64,000 nucleotides of DNA from Congeria kusceri (lineage: Eukaryota; Mollusca; Bivalvia; Myida; Dreissenidae): the NCBI GenBank assembly GCA_027627225.1, contig CM051034.1, positions 44,218,548-44,282,547 on the forward strand, given 5' to 3'. Shown piece after piece: positions 1 to 12,905 of this stretch. The number at the start of each line of letters is the position of its first letter. Positions within the stretch are counted from its first letter, which is position 1. Under the pieces are notes generated by a model. That model had not been told where the DNA came from. It searched no databases and was given only the letters and a program-made list of their open reading frames with translations. The translations under genes and the position numbers were made by a program.

Positions 1-2022
1 TCTAACATGATCTAATATAAAATTCGTACTTTTAAAGGTTATGAATGAGAAGTATGTTTATCTATTTATCCTGCTACTAACCCAAACAGTGACCTAATAA
101 AGCGGTGACCGTATAAAATTGTTGATATCCGGCAGTAGATCACGTGACTGTGATATACCGTCAATAGGTATTCCTACGCGCCGGATAACAACATTGTCGA
201 GAATACACAGTATGAAGTCTACTTACCAGCGTTTTTCATCAATACAAACTTTGTGTTGTCTAGTTTAACAGAGTTAAACAACAAAAATGAGTTGTTTGTC
301 CTCACAGTCCATTTAACTGGTAAACGACAACTTCCTTTTTCCAGTTCCATTCCATTTCAACACACCTGAATCTGATGCAAGCGGGTTATTCTTTGTGGAT
401 AGACTTTCTTTGGTCAACCAACAGAGCATATTCATCAAAGAAATAACCTTTTATATTAATTTCCGATGAAAAAAAATGAAAAAAAATTATCAAAAGTTTA
501 ACGTAGAACTAAACATTTTATGATTTATTTCACTTTCAGTTACACTGTCCTCCACCCACAACTATCCGAGTAAATCGTAGAAACTTGAAAAGGGATCAAT
601 CTCACCGTTTCCATTCGAGGCAAATATTCCATACACTTTTTATCTGAATGCTATTGCATAATATAATCCATCCAAAACACAGAAACACTAAATATTTATT
701 CCGATTTCATGTATTTTAAACTCGCGTTCTGGTTTGACTACATTGTGTAATCTTACAACTCAAAATGAATGACTTAGTTGGTGTGACGTAATTTAACTTT
801 TTTAAACCCAATATAATCTGGTCTAAAACAAAAGCAGATTTACTACGTCATTTTCGTGTCGCACTGACATCAGCAAATAAGATTTATTAATATTTTACTT
901 TTGCTTTTTGACAAAGGTGATTAAGAAATAGACAACTTTTTTTTTTCCCGGTAGTACGCATTCATGCAAGTGAGTTATTAGGTCGAGGCCCGTCTATAAT
1001 TTTTTTTAATTTAAAACTTTAGTGTTTGGTGTTTTTAAATTTAATTGAATAGAAATCAGGATAAATAGAATACAAGGTAAAGCTCGCCCTATTTTTGTTT
1101 CTAAGCCGCACCGGATAAACTTTCTCCATCCCGGCACCAACCATGTATTCTCTATTCTCCGCCCATTTTCTGAGAAGTGCATTCACACGTGCGTTTCAGT
1201 GACGTCAATAAATCATAACAATTCAAAATGACGCCAGCTTTATTGATAAACATTGAGCGAATGACGTCATACTTATCGATATAATACAGTGAAAATATGA
1301 TCCTAAAAAGTGCAAATTACAAGCATACATGTATTAACAAAACGTAAACGTTTTTGTGAACTTAAGTATAACATATGTAGTACAGGTGTGGTTTTATTGC
1401 GCTACATAATGCAGAAATGATTTGTTTGTCACAATTTACTATCGCGCGTTTAAGCACATGCTGTTTACGTAACAATTTCTTCGAATTTCCGGAACTATTT
1501 TCAAAACATTAGGCTACGCCCATAATTTGTTGCAGAATAACCCACAGTTATTTTCCTTCTTTATCTATGGACCACTAGCCGAGTGCCGTGGTAGAATTCG
1601 CGATATCCAATATATTGTGAATTGACGGAGAATCCCTATATTTTTTTATGTACTTTTATCACTTTCCTATTACCCGGTTTTCAAAAATACAGTTTGGTCC
1701 GGATTTTTTTGCGCCTACATTGCTAGTCTGACTGACACTTGTGTAATGAGTCATACAATACGATCCACCCAACATCAAAGTGTAGCAGTTTGATGTTATA
1801 AGCTTAAATCCAGTATACAACCCATGACAACTTCCTTTCAATGGTTTTACTTTAATGAGCAGCCAAATTTCATGCAGTCCTTGTGGAGGGTACAATAGGA
1901 TAACTGTATGCTATAGGTCAATACTGACCTAATTGAACTACAATAACATTTTGGTACGATATAACTGGTTTTTAGTTCAAGATATATGTTAACTGCACAT
2001 GATTGCGATACTAATACCTAAT
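1..2022. other. AT-rich stretch without a recognisable gene
   Basis: I see no convincing reading frame, tRNA or repeat array here. Short ORFs such as the one on the minus strand at 1659-1895 have no recognisable domain or splice context. The only structure I could pick out is a cluster of CRE-like words between 784 and 1269, listed separately. Confidence 0.6.
784..1269. promoter_or_regulatory. cluster of CRE/ATF-like sites
   Basis: Two perfect palindromes TGACGTCA lie at 1200-1207 and 1262-1269. Related words TGACGTAA (784-791) and TACGTCAT (844-851) lie upstream. TGACGTCA is the established binding site of CREB/ATF bZIP proteins. Two exact octamers 62 bp apart in AT-rich DNA are uncommon by chance, but no adjoining gene or core promoter is visible. 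A regulatory role is inference only. Confidence 0.3.
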
Positions 2023-2754
2023 TACCGTAATTTCTCATGTATAAGCCGCAATTTTTATCATCCAAAATTGTTATCATTTTTTCAGTGCGTCTTATACGCG
2101 GATATAAGCAAAAACTCCTAGTGTTTCTATCATAAATATCATCCATGGTATTATGGCCGCCATTTTGAAAGACATTCGATCAACGTCACTAAGACGCTTA
2201 TATAAGCAAATATTCGTACCCGATACGTTTCGCACTGCTTTATATTGGGAACTTTTTAAAATATGGTATATAGTTCTTATTTTGTGTGTTTTATATTCGT
2301 ATTTCTCATTTTTTAGGAAATAAAAATATATGTGCAATAAAACATAATACATAAGAAATACGAACCAGGGGCAAACAAACTGTAGTTTAAAAACCACTTG
2401 ACAAACTACTTCACACCTTTTGTATTACTCTGCAAACAATAACGATGGTGTCATTGATGATAATTGGAAAACTGACAGTGTTTGTCAAACAATTAGCACT
2501 TATGGTGTAATTAAAGGTGTTGACAATGAGACTTCTCAACACCTTTCAATACAGCAAAAACACATTTAGTTCATGTATCCACGTTTGTATATAGCGATTT
2601 TCAGGAAAAAAAAATTTTAGTGTCGAAAAGCGTTATGTGTTAAAAAGCATTTAGAAGCTTTTAAATCGCAGAATTTTTTTCAACAAAATTACGATCTGAA
2701 TTTTTAGGTGCGTCTTATACATTGGGGGCGTCTTTTACACGATAATGTACGGTA
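2023..2754. mobile_element. non-autonomous TIR element (MITE-like), about 0.73 kb
   Basis: The left end begins TACCGTAATTTCTCATGTAT. The right end, read on the other strand, begins TACCGTACATTATCGTGTAA, so both ends open with TACCGTA and then a TGTATAAG/TGTAAAAG-type word. The word CGTCTTATAC recurs just inside both ends. I found no transposase ORF. The target duplication is unclear because the flanks do not match over more than a base or two. A small DNA transposon is the best explanation, but its superfamily is not assigned. Confidence 0.5.
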
Positions 2755-5570
2755 TGTTGTAATGCGTTTGCAAAACATATATGCAAAAGTAGAGAGCTAA
2801 ATGTTCTCTGCTCTGCTCAGTTTTTATATGGCAATAAATACACCCACACTTCCCATGCAGGTGGCGTGACGTGGTACATGTCAGCCAAATTACAGCAGAA
2901 CAAAAAGATTTCCATAAGGTACACGTGTAAACAGGCCTCCTAGCAGACCTCAAGGAAAATAAAGGTTTTTATAAAGGTTCAACATTTGCAAAATAAAGTC
3001 TTTTTAGGGAGCTTTAGTAAAAATATAGAGCAAATAAAAGCTAATTTTGACATTCTAACTTGATATATATTTAGCAAAACATACCTTTACTTGAGAAAAT
3101 GACCCTAAATTCAACATGCAAACCAGTATTAAACTGACAAAGACCATTTTCTTTTTGTTTTAAAAGCCACTTGATATGAGTTAAATGTAGTTCAACTGTA
3201 AATGAACAATAATGACAGCAAAATAAGCAATGCACACTTATTTAAATGAGAAAACAGTAAAAATCTAAATGGAAAAGTACATATTGAGACAAAGATACAG
3301 AACAAAAGAGCAAGGCATTTTGCCTTTTTGATGTGGTTTAAAGTCTATTTTTAGCAAAGTATAGAAAACTTGCAGGAATTTCAGTTATTATTCTTGCAAA
3401 TAATTATTTCAGTGAAAGTGTCTGATAGATCTATACTGCCAGGGTTCAAAAGATGGCAATGGAAAGCATGAGATATTTGTAAAAACACAAAATAGCAAAG
3501 ATATAAATGATGGATGCCCCAAAATATTCACTCTGACAAGTTTTGGGGAATGAAATAAAAATCACTCATTGCAATGCCAAATCAATAAGCAAAACTGTGT
3601 TTAAGTATGAAACAAAAATACCATACAAACATACAGATTATACAAAATCAATATAAAAATCCCTAGCTCTTAACTTAAGAAAATTATGTAGTAAAAACAT
3701 CATTTTATCTCTGTACTTTAGCTTCTGGTGAATATCCATGGAATTTCATACAGCAGTTGCAGAGAAAAAGTCCTGGCACAAATAATACAGTTTGAGGTTC
3801 TTAAAACAGTAGCAATGAGTAATGCAATTTTGCTGACTTGAACACTTTAACAGTAGCTAGAAGCATGTAAAATTCATAGCCTAAAATATCAACCAGAAAG
3901 AAGATCAATGTGATGCCTTATACAACTTGCATTGCAGTCCTATGATTTTGTTATTTAGTATACTGCACATGAAGAGTTAATAATTATTCTTACAAGTTAA
4001 AACTAGTAATGAAAATAGAATATTCTATAAATATGATCTTGCCTATATCACAACCTGACAACTACCACTTTCAAGCCCAGTAGGTTCTATCTAACTTTCT
4101 TGCACAGAATGTAAAGCGGGGGTGCAGGTATTCATTTTGCTGGGCATCACTACAAACATGTACAAACAACATGAGACATGCTACTGATATAGTAAATTAC
4201 CATTTCAATCATTTGTACTTCAATGTTTCGTATTGTTTATAGTTTTGAAATAATTCATACAAACAAGCTTAAAACATTATGTTTAAAAACAATAAAATTC
4301 AGTATTTCTCAAAATCTGTATATTGACCAACCCTGAGCAGCAGCAGCGGAAACCAATAAAAGCAGGTTGCAGCAGCAGGCTACAATTTGTTTGGTTCTTG
4401 ACATTGGAAAGTCTCCATTTGATTCATTCTAGGGCCTTCCATGTCCAATTTGGTATGAAATGATAACTGGTACTTCAACACACATAATGTTCAGTATTGC
4501 CATTAATATGCAGGTTAAGTTGCAGTGATATATCTGTTGATAAATATTTTAGGGTTATTGCTACACTGCTATATCCACAGCAGTTTACTTGTAGTCTTGT
4601 AAAATTTAAGTTGCACACAATGATTTCAAGTGTCCAAGAACATTTGCATTAGTCTTGTACATGTTTGTTTATATTTATTGCTACAAAAAGATGCGGCAAA
4701 CTGATTGAAAAAATATATAAAGGTTTTGAGAGCAAATTACAGGGTTTAACAGGTTTTCCAGGAAAAATAAAGTTTTTAAAGGCTTTCCCAAAAAATAAAA
4801 GTTTAAAACGGTTTTAAAGGTTTCACTTGGAGCCCTGGTGTATATATAATATGTGTTCAAGTAATGTGAACAGTAAATTTCGAATAGGCATTTCGGATTT
4901 AGATTTTTTATTTTTTATTATCGTTTTATTAATGCAATTGAAAGTAATAACAAGGATTTATAGAATATTATTCAACAAATGGAATATTTTACATATGATA
5001 TAACACATTATGGATGTTAAAACAATCAAAAAGGTGAGTTAATTACGTTTAATTTTTGAGATCGTGAAAGAAGGCTAATGTGTACATGTATATGTACATG
5101 AATGACCTTATAATTTATATCTTGATCTGACTTTAATGTGATCTATGGATCCAGCGAATCGGGATATAATGGAGTTGCAGTGTAGTTAAAACAATCTGTA
5201 TTAGTTATATGCAAAATGTAAACAAACATTAAAATATTGGGTAGCTATATCAAGCTTTTTTTTTTTAAATAAATATATGTATCATTTTTACATTATATAC
5301 ACAATTGCTATAATGATCATTCTGCTTGCTAATTATTGTATCATATATTTTTGTTTATTCACTAAGTATATAATTATTATGGATAAAGTCTATGTTTATA
5401 TGTTCTGCCAAATTCAATTATTAAGATACCCGTTTTCCTCTCGTTTCTATGGCACTCACAAACTGATCTGAAGTATGGCAATCACAAACTGATCTGAAGG
5501 CAAGGAATTCAAACACATCATACAAAATAATAATATAACAGCTCCAACAAAAGCATTGATAGTAATGATA
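2755..5570. other. AT-rich gene-free stretch
   Basis: No gene or complete mobile element was recognised. Words of the type AATAAAG-TTTT-AAAGG recur near 2953, 4714 and 4765. This suggests an old repeat whose ends lie near 2.95 and 4.84 kb, but I could not define termini. ORFs in the interval are short and AT-driven. Confidence 0.4.
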
Positions 5571-6877
5571 AACAAAAGGCCATGATGACTCAAAGGGCAA
5601 CCTGAGTACTGGCAAAGATGAATTCTTACTGTTGTCACCGGCCTGAACAAATGTGAGAATGTATGCCATATTGTAATAATTTGTCTAGCTGATTAATTCT
5701 TTACATTTTTATCTTGTGCTCATTTTCTTCCAATTGCTTGTCAAAGAAACATAACAAAACTCATGGACATAAGTAAGGACCTGGGTATATTATCTTTACC
5801 CTCATATCCAACTTTCCACAGGCAATTTCGGAGGAATAGTGTTTATGCTGAAGTTCTAAAAGATAAAGGCGACGGCTGCACAAAGGTCATGTCATTCTTT
5901 GCCGGCATGTTCCAAAGAGTGAGTGTATTGGCATTTACCCTCCCTATATTCAAATTTAGATCTTGTGGTCATTGACAAATTGTATAACTTTGGCCCAGAT
6001 TGGTTGAAAAGGAAGTCCCTGTCTTGCATCAAATCCATTTTTGCATTAATTTTGACAATGAAGGGGAAATAACTCTAGTGTTTGTGGTCCGATCAGTCTC
6101 ATTCACTGCTTGTGCTGAGATATTATGATGTCATACAAAACCTGTGGAAGTGTTATCAAGGCTGAATGAAAATGAAATCTCTATGCACAAAAAGGCAATG
6201 TTTTCTTCTTTTTTTTCAACTAACAAAGAGGCCATAACTCCGATGTTTATGTCCTAATATGGCCCATTGTTGACTTACGCTGTGACCGTATGATTACACA
6301 CAAACTGTGGATGTTTGGTGAAGATTGGAAGAAAAAGACGTCTCTATGAACAAAAAAGGCAATTTTTGCATTTTGTCCACACACAAGGGGCCATAACTCC
6401 AGCATTTGTGGCCTAACCATACCCATTTTTGGCTTCTGCTGAGATCTTTTGGTAAAACACAAGCTGTGGAAGTTTGGTCAAGATTAAAGAACAAGAAGAC
6501 CACAATGGCCCTAGGTCGCTCACCTGAGTTTAAGGCATAATAATGGCTTATAACAAGCGGGTGTAGTGAACAATGTTTCATGCCAAATATGAAACCTCTG
6601 GGCCATGTGGTTTCAGAGGTATACAGAGACCATGTGACACCCTGGGTGTAGCCAGTTTTGACCCAATGGGTATAATTTGAACAAACTTTGCAGAGAACCA
6701 CTATAGGATGTTAAATACCAAAGATGAAACCATGGGCCTTGCGGTTTTAGAGGAATTTTTTTAGAGTTATTTTGTTATTTAGGTCTATATAAACCATGTG
6801 ACCCCCCCCCCCCCCGGGGCATGGCCAGTTTTGACCACAGGGGAATCATTTGAACAAACTTTGTAGACAGAAGTCCA

Positions 6878-7490
6878 GATAAGATTCTTATCTGTGTAAA
6901 ATACACATTAATTGTTTATAAATAGGTATGAATGATAAATTTCAGTGAGTAAAAAAAACTCATGGTAAAATCCACCATACCCATTGTGTGCTATTATCAA
7001 GCATACTTCCATTGCCTACTTCATATTTTTCTGTCATATGTTTTATAATTGCACTTCCATGTATACACGACTGGTTATCAACATTACAGTCTCAGTCACA
7101 AAGACGCTGCCTTCTTTTGAAGAGCGCCTGCACGTTGTGTATTACAAGTTTGACAGATCATGGCACGTAAAATAAAAATGCTCTATTTCTTTAAGTCAAT
7201 ATCATTGGCAATTAGTTCAGAGCAGATCGTCGGTCTTATTATTGATAACTGACTTTATAAAATGTGTCCAGAAAAAGAAACATGATCGTAAAAAAGTTGC
7301 TGAAAAGAATGACCAGCTGGAAAATCAGTTTTCCATGGCTTAGTATTTACAGCGAGAGTGATGCATTAGACTCAAATGTGCATTTATTAAAATGCTTTGA
7401 GGGTTATATAAAATACTCCTGAAAAATCTTGTTGTTTGAATTTTACTCATCAACTACACCTCGACTGAAAAAATTATCTGGAGCTCTGGT
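6878..7490 (-). mobile_element. 613-bp insertion inside family 'B'
   Basis: A unit of the host array is interrupted here. The 9-bp word AGAAGTCCA occurs at 6869-6877 and again at 7491-7499, consistent with a target duplication. The right end, read on the minus strand, starts CCAGAGCTCCAGATAA, and the left end has CCAGATAAG. The inner right part matches the dispersed repeat at 35545-35740, which also carries GCTCCAGATA and TTTTTTTCAGTCGAGG. No transposase is seen. The superfamily is uncertain; a hAT-like element is possible. Confidence 0.55.
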
Positions 7491-8437
7491 AGAAGTCCAA
7501 TATACAATGTTACCAACCAAATACGAACCTCTGGGTCTTGCGGTTTAAGAGGAGAAAATATCTGAAGTCATTTTGCTATTTAAGTCTAAATAAACAATGG
7601 GACTCCTGGGGCGTTGCCAGTTTTGACCTCAGGGCATAATTTGAACAATCTTTGTAGAGTATCACAATACAATGTTACCAACCGAATACGAAACCTCTGG
7701 GCGTTGCGATTTCAGATGAGAACATTTTTAAAGTCATTTTGCTATTTAAGTCTATATAAACAATGTGACTCCTGGGGCGTGGCCAGTTTTAACCCCAGGA
7801 GAATCATTTGACCAATATTTGTAAAGGACCGCTATACAATGTTACATACCAAGTATAAAACCTCTGGGCCTCGCCATTTCAGAAGAAATTTTTTTTAAAT
7901 CATTTAGCTAATTAAGTCTACATAAACCATGTGACCCATGGGGTGTTGCCAGTTTTGACCCCAGGGGAATCATTTGAAAAATCTGTGTATAAGACCACTA
8001 TACAATGTTACATACCAAATATGAAACCTGTGGGAATTGTGGTTTTTGAATAGAAGGTTTTTAAAGTCATTTTGCTATTAATTCTATAAAAACCATGTGA
8101 CCCCTGGGGCGTGGCTCATTTTGACCCCAGGGACATAATTTTAACAATCTGTGTAGAGGACCACTAGATGATGTCACATATTAAATATGAAAGTTCTGAG
8201 CCTTGCGGTTTTATAGGAGAAGATTTTTAAAATTTTCACTTTTTAAATCATTTTTTAGCTCTAGTGACCTACATATGCCGCAGACTAGAAACATTTCCCC
8301 AACATTGAAAGAGGTTCACCGAAGGATCATTCCTGTGAAGTTTGTTGAAAAACTGCCAAGCAGTTTAGGAGGAGATGTTGTTTGAATGAAAAGTTGACAA
8401 CGCATGCACGCACAACGGACAACGGGCGATATCAAAA

Positions 8438-8471
8438 AGCTCACCATGAGCACTTTGTGCTCAGGTGAGCT
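8438..8471 (+). other. terminal hairpin of family 'B' element
   Basis: A near-perfect 34-nt inverted repeat closes the element. The outer arms are AGCTCACC and GGTGAGCT (8 bp) and the inner arms GAGCAC and GTGCTC (6 bp), around a TTT loop. The identical structure is at 24519-24552. Weaker forms occur at 27470-27501 and 63341-63367. The base of the hairpin is followed directly by TAAAAA. Confidence 0.8.
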
Positions 8472-8972
8472 AAAAATGAAGTCTTAATCAAGGTAAAATG
8501 GCAATTTTTGCCTACTTTTCAACAAAAAATGGGGCATAACTCTGGTGTTTGTGACCCAATTCGGCCCACTGTTGGCTTTTGCTGTGATCCTTTGATAATA
8601 CACAACTGTGGAAGTTTGGTCAAGATTGGAAGAAAAATGAAGTCCCTATGAACAAAAAAGGCCATTTTGCATTTGTTTTCCACACACAAGGGTCCATAAC
8701 TCTTTGGTTTCTGGTCCGATTTGACCCTTTATCAATTTTTGTGCTCAGATGAGCTAAACATAATTGCAACATTGAAATGTGCACACTTGCCTGAAGCCCT
8801 GGACAAGTTAAAATACATCTCGGGTCTGGGCAAGTTCAAATTTTGACCTGTGTGCACAAAAGGCCAAGTAGATCTTCAAATCAAAATCAACACATTTTTG
8901 TTGATACAATAAAGTCCAGAAATTTGTTTCAACTGTATATATCATATTCATAATATTTTTTGTTCAATGAGT

Positions 8973-9260
8973 GCCGGGCCCGGTTAGCTCAGTTGGTAGA
9001 CTTTAAATCTGTGGTCTGTGAGTTCGAGCGCCAGCCCGGCCACATAACTTGTGTGGTCATGAAATTATTTCTAAGGCTATTCTCCTCTGATACAAGTAGG
9101 GCAGTTGTCAGTAAGTCTGTTACGTGCAATTGGTACTGGTTAACGGCTTAGATAGGCTAAGCTTGCATAGGAAAAGTGCGAGTAATTTAACTGACGTTAT
9201 GACTGTTAAATACGGCGAAAAATCCAAACGAACAAACAAAAACAAACAAACAAACAAACA
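8973..9260 (+). mobile_element. tRNA-derived SINE
   Basis: A tRNA-like head holds a box A (GGTTAGCTCAGTTGGTAGA, 8982-9000) and a box B-like GAGTTCGAGCGCC (9020-9032). The outer words GCCGGGC and GCCCGGC could pair as an acceptor stem. The anticodon arm is shortened, so it is not a working tRNA. An unrelated body follows, then 'aaatacggcgaaaaatcc' and an AAAC-repeat tail ending near 9260. This layout is that of molluscan tRNA-derived SINEs. I see no convincing target duplication. Confidence 0.75.
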
Positions 9261-10415
9261 TTTAATGTCTACACTTAAACAATAAGGCAAAAATGAGAGC
9301 AATAGAGCAACTCAAAGGGCAAAAATGGCTTTGGGTTGCTCACCTGATTTTATTGAATCATAATGTAAATATTTAATACTGTGCAGGGCTTTTCTTTGAC
9401 CCGAGCTCCCGGGTTTTGACGCGTGGAAATTTCAAACTACGCTTGTTTGACTCGCGATGTAAATACTTCATGCGTCACCTTTTACCCGGGGCAATTTCCG
9501 GACTTGCGTCATACAGTATAATTCGGCTGGCTGATTATCCCAATCAGTCGAACAGCGATGTTAAAGTTGAAAAACACTCGGCGAGTATTGGTTGGAGGTG
9601 GAGTCAACTTTAAATAGACGCTGTCCATCAGCGGTTAAGTTACTGTGTAGCTCCGCCCATTAGGCGGAGTTTTGTCGCTCAGAAAAATCTATATTGACCA
9701 ACTAACATGCACAGCTATATACGCTTCCAATGACGTGAACAATATTCTTATCGGCGTAATATACATGTATCCACACTTTTGTTAATGTACATGAGTTCGT
9801 TAGTGTATGTTTATTCCCGACCATTAAACGTTTAAAACACAATTTACTTACCGCTTCCGTTGTTGATACTTTCCAAATTCATTTAGTTCCTAAATATAAA
9901 GGCAATGTTTTAATTACTTTATATCTCGGGTAAAATTATTAATATATTTCCAAAATTTAAAATCCGATTTCAGCGAAAATTCTGACTTACGTAACATGTC
10001 TTATATCCGAAATATCTAACATGCAATTTTAGTGTTCCAGTGTCATAAACACATTTTTTGTGTATTTCATGTAAAACTTTTGTATTCTAGAAAAGCGCGC
10101 GAAAGTTATGCTGACACAAACAACGTCACGTTCCACGCATGAAAAGCGTGCGTGTATCGACCAAATATATATATGTCATATAATAATGGGAATAAAAACT
10201 TCGTAGTGCAAGAACTTTGAAATCTTTTCTGTTTTTAGTTTTTAACAAAAATTTCAGGGGCATAAACAAAACAGGATTTACTTCAACATATTGGAGAGAT
10301 GTTCAAATTATAACAGTAGAAATTCTCACAAACTCAGTAAAATTACAAAATTAATCCAAACAGAAATCCCAAATTAAAAGGACAATCTAAATTTAATAGG
10401 AAGCAGTACAAATTA
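9261..10415. other. gene-free stretch with a CpG-containing hairpin
   Basis: No gene is recognised. A decayed copy of a tandem-unit element head (GGGTTGCTCACCTGA) lies at about 9330-9347. A CpG-richer segment at 9385-9670 ends in a hairpin of CTCCGCC and GGCGGAG (9651-9669, 5-nt loop). A similar CTCCGCC/GGCGGA pairing occurs at 36329-36346. Nothing else stands out down to 10415. Confidence 0.45.
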
Positions 10416-12050
10416 AACAAGAATATCGGTAGAACCGATCGATGCTCCCTGATGCCGCTTTTACCTCCAATTGTGACCTTGATGTCAAACCTTTCAGTAT
10501 CTGGACCTTTGAGCAACAGTACTGGTTTATGTACGTGACATGCTGTCTCATTTAGGCAAACATTTGTGACAAGTTATTTGAACATACTTCAATCCATGGT
10601 TAAGTCATAGTTTTTACATGCAAAAGGATGATTTTGACCTTTCACCTCTTACTGTGACCTTGACCTTTGACCTACAGCTGTGCACTTCATGTGCACTTCA
10701 GGCTGTCTCAATTGTGTCTCAATTGTGCCAGGTAGTTTTAAAAATCCATGGCAGGTTAAAGTTTGCTCTTTGACCTCTAGGTGTGACCTTGACCTTGGGC
10801 CTAAGTAGCTGATTCATGAGGAGCTCATCACAGCAAACAGTTCTGCCCAATAATTTTAAAATCCCTTCATTCATAGCCAAGTAAAAGTGTGGACAAGCAC
10901 AACAGCAAATTTATATTCGAACGGTAATAACTCCCTGAAAAATCATCAGACTTCAACGACCTGATATTATGTGCATGTCCTTTACGAAGGAGTACTGTAT
11001 ATAAAGCTTAATTGAATTCAAGCTAATAGTTCCTTAGATATCGCACAAAAACTAACATAACCTTTTAAAATGACATATTAATAATAACTAAATGCCTGCT
11101 GGCAACATGTTGAGCCCCTTGTCAAGAAAGCAACTTGTATTGTAATTTCTTTAAAATCTCATTGTCTAACAGGCAGATCTTCTCCTTTGACCTTATAGTG
11201 TGACTTTGTCCTTTAAGCTAGGGACACAGGTCTTGCGTGTAACAGGCTGTCCCTACATGGTGAACAGGTGTGGAAAGTTCTTTTAAAATTACCTGATGGT
11301 GAACTTACAGTCCAAACAAGCTGCAATGTGCCCATATTTCACCTTTGACCGCTAAGCATGACCTTGACCTTTAAGCTAGGGTCACAGGTCTTGCGGGCGA
11401 CATGCCATCTCCACATGGTGAACATTTGTGGCAAGTTATTTTTAAATTGCTTCATGAATGATGAAGTTACAGTCCGGAGAAGCTGTATTATACCCATATT
11501 TGGCCTTTAATCTCTAAGTGTGACCTTGACCTTTGAACTAGGGACACAGGTCTTGCGCGTGACGTGCCGTCTCTACATGGTAAAAGTAATTTTAAAATTG
11601 ACTGATGAATGAGGAAGTTAAAGTCTGGACAGCTGTATTATGCCCATATTTGACCTTTGACCTCTACGTGTGACCTTGACATTTGAGCTAGAGACACAGG
11701 TCTTGTGCGCAACATGGTGACTCCACATGGTGAACATTTGTGGCAAGTTATTTTAAAATTGCTTGATGAATGATGAAGTTACAGTCTGGACAAGCTATAT
11801 CATGCCCATATTCGACCTTTGACCTCTGAGTTTGACCTTGACCTTTGAGCTAGGGACATAGGTTTTGCGCACAACATGCCGTCTCAACATGATGAACATT
11901 TGTGGCAAGTTATTTTAAAATTCTCTGATTAATCTGATTAAACTATCACAACGGAACGACCTGCGCATGTCCTCTGTAGGAATGCAATGATGTATAAAAA
12001 ATTTATTTGAATTCAAGTTGTTTGTTCCCGGGATCTTGCGTGGGAACGAA
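10416..12050 (+). mobile_element. tandem-unit element, family 'C' (about 160-bp units)
   Basis: The head AACAAGAATATCGGTAGAAC is followed by a unit of about 160 bp. The unit is recognised by 'gggacacaggtcttgcg' at about 11221, 11379, 11541, 11691 and 11853, with more diverged units from 10480. Each unit carries TGACCTTGACCTTTGA-type words. Two long similar segments, 10954-11050 and 11950-12050, suggest the element itself is a partial duplication. It is non-coding; the right terminus is not precisely defined. Confidence 0.6.
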
Positions 12051-12075
12051 AATATTCTATTGAAATTTTAAATAT

Positions 12076-12905
12076 AACAAGAGCACCACAAGGCCCTAGG
12101 TCGCTCACCTGATGTGATACAGTTTTGAATTCATTCAATATATTATTGGGACTACTGTTCTGAGCAAGTTTCATGATGATTGGGCTATAAATGAGGCTCA
12201 CAAGCTTTGTCTTCAATTTGACCTGGTGACCTAGTTTTTGATCTCATGTGACCCGGTTTGAAACTTGTCCAGGATATCATTGGGACAAATGTTTTAAGCA
12301 AGTTTCGTGATGATTGGGCTATAAATGAGGACTTATTAGTGTTCTCAAGAATTTTCAATTTGGCCTGGTGACCTAGTTTTTGACCCTAAGTGACCTAGTT
12401 TCCAACTTGTTTGAGATATCATTTGGACAAATGTTCTGAGCAAGTTTCATGATGATTGGGTTATAAATGTGGCCTCTACACTGTTCACAAGATTTTTTTC
12501 AATATTGCCTGGTGACCTAGGTTTTCAACCCATGTGACCCGGTTTTATTTTGAGCAATTTTCATGCTGACTGGGCAAAAACTGTCACTTCTAGAGTGTTC
12601 ACAAGATTTTTCTTCTATTTGACATACTGACCTAGTTTTTGACCCCACATGACCCAGTTTCGAACTCATCCAAGATATCATTGAAACAAATCTTCACGGC
12701 ATGTTTCATGAAGATTTGGCAATAAATGTGGCCTCTAGAGTGTTCACAAGCTTTTTAAAGTTTTAATATAGCCATATAAGGAAAACTGTCCCACCCCCTG
12801 GCGGCCATACAAGATATCATCAAACCACATGTTCTGAGCAAGTTTCATGTTGATTAGGCAAAACTGTGACTTCTAGAGTATTCACAAGATTTAAAAATGG
12901 CTGGA
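12076..12905 (+). mobile_element. tandem-unit element, family 'D' (about 115-145-bp units)
   Basis: The head AACAAGAGCACCACAAGGCC continues with CTAGGTCGCTCACCTGA. About six units are marked by 'gcaagtttcatgatgattgg' at roughly 12163, 12298, 12438, 12553, 12698 and 12837, with 'gacctagtttttgacc' between them. From about 12756 the sequence switches to a module (a CCATATAAGGAAAACTG word with CCCTGGCGGCCAT) that also occurs in other families here. The same family lies inverted at 60935-61376. Confidence 0.65.

Larger units (their letters stand above)
6490..8475 (+). mobile_element. tandem-unit element, family 'B', inserted into family 'A'
   Basis: The element starts AACAAGAAG at 6490 with the head words GGCCCTAGGTCGCTCACCTG. 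It ends with a hairpin and GAGCTAAAAA at 8468-8477. The body is repeated units of about 165-200 bp containing 'gaccactata', 'aacctctgggcc' and 'tggccagttttgacc'. The first head word GCTCACCTGAG is the reverse complement of the tail word CTCAGGTGAGC, giving 11-bp subterminal inverted repeats. The same family occurs at 22666-24556 and, inverted, at 49800-50837. Empty-site comparison with 26546-27508 supports both boundaries. Confidence 0.75.
5571..8758 (+). mobile_element. tandem-unit element, family 'A', split by a nested insertion
   Basis: The head at 5571 (a decayed AACAAGAG followed by CCATGATG) and the body to 6489 match the intact copy at 26546-27508. The match breaks at 6489 inside the words 'gtttggtcaagatt'. 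It resumes at 8476 with 'aatgaagtct', followed by 'aatcaaggtaaaatgg', just as in the uninterrupted copy near 27050-27085. It then runs to GAGCTAAA at 8751-8758. The internal units carry 'gtggaagtttggtcaagatt' and 'ggccataactc'. No coding capacity is seen; it is a non-autonomous repeat that hosts the 6490-8475 element. Confidence 0.7.

Noticed and set aside
8438..8475. Firm assignment of the tandem-unit elements to Helitrons
   Set aside because: The hairpin and CTAA are suggestive, but the 5' TC end is not seen and the insertion point lies in A-rich DNA, so the call was kept as inference.
8973..9045. A functional tRNA gene
   Set aside because: The anticodon arm is short, the D-arm spacing is wrong and a SINE body with AAAC tail follows.
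9651..9669. CTCCGCC/GGCGGAG hairpin as a histone-type or terminator stem-loop
   Set aside because: Sequence and context (no gene, no T-run or histone downstream element) do not fit.
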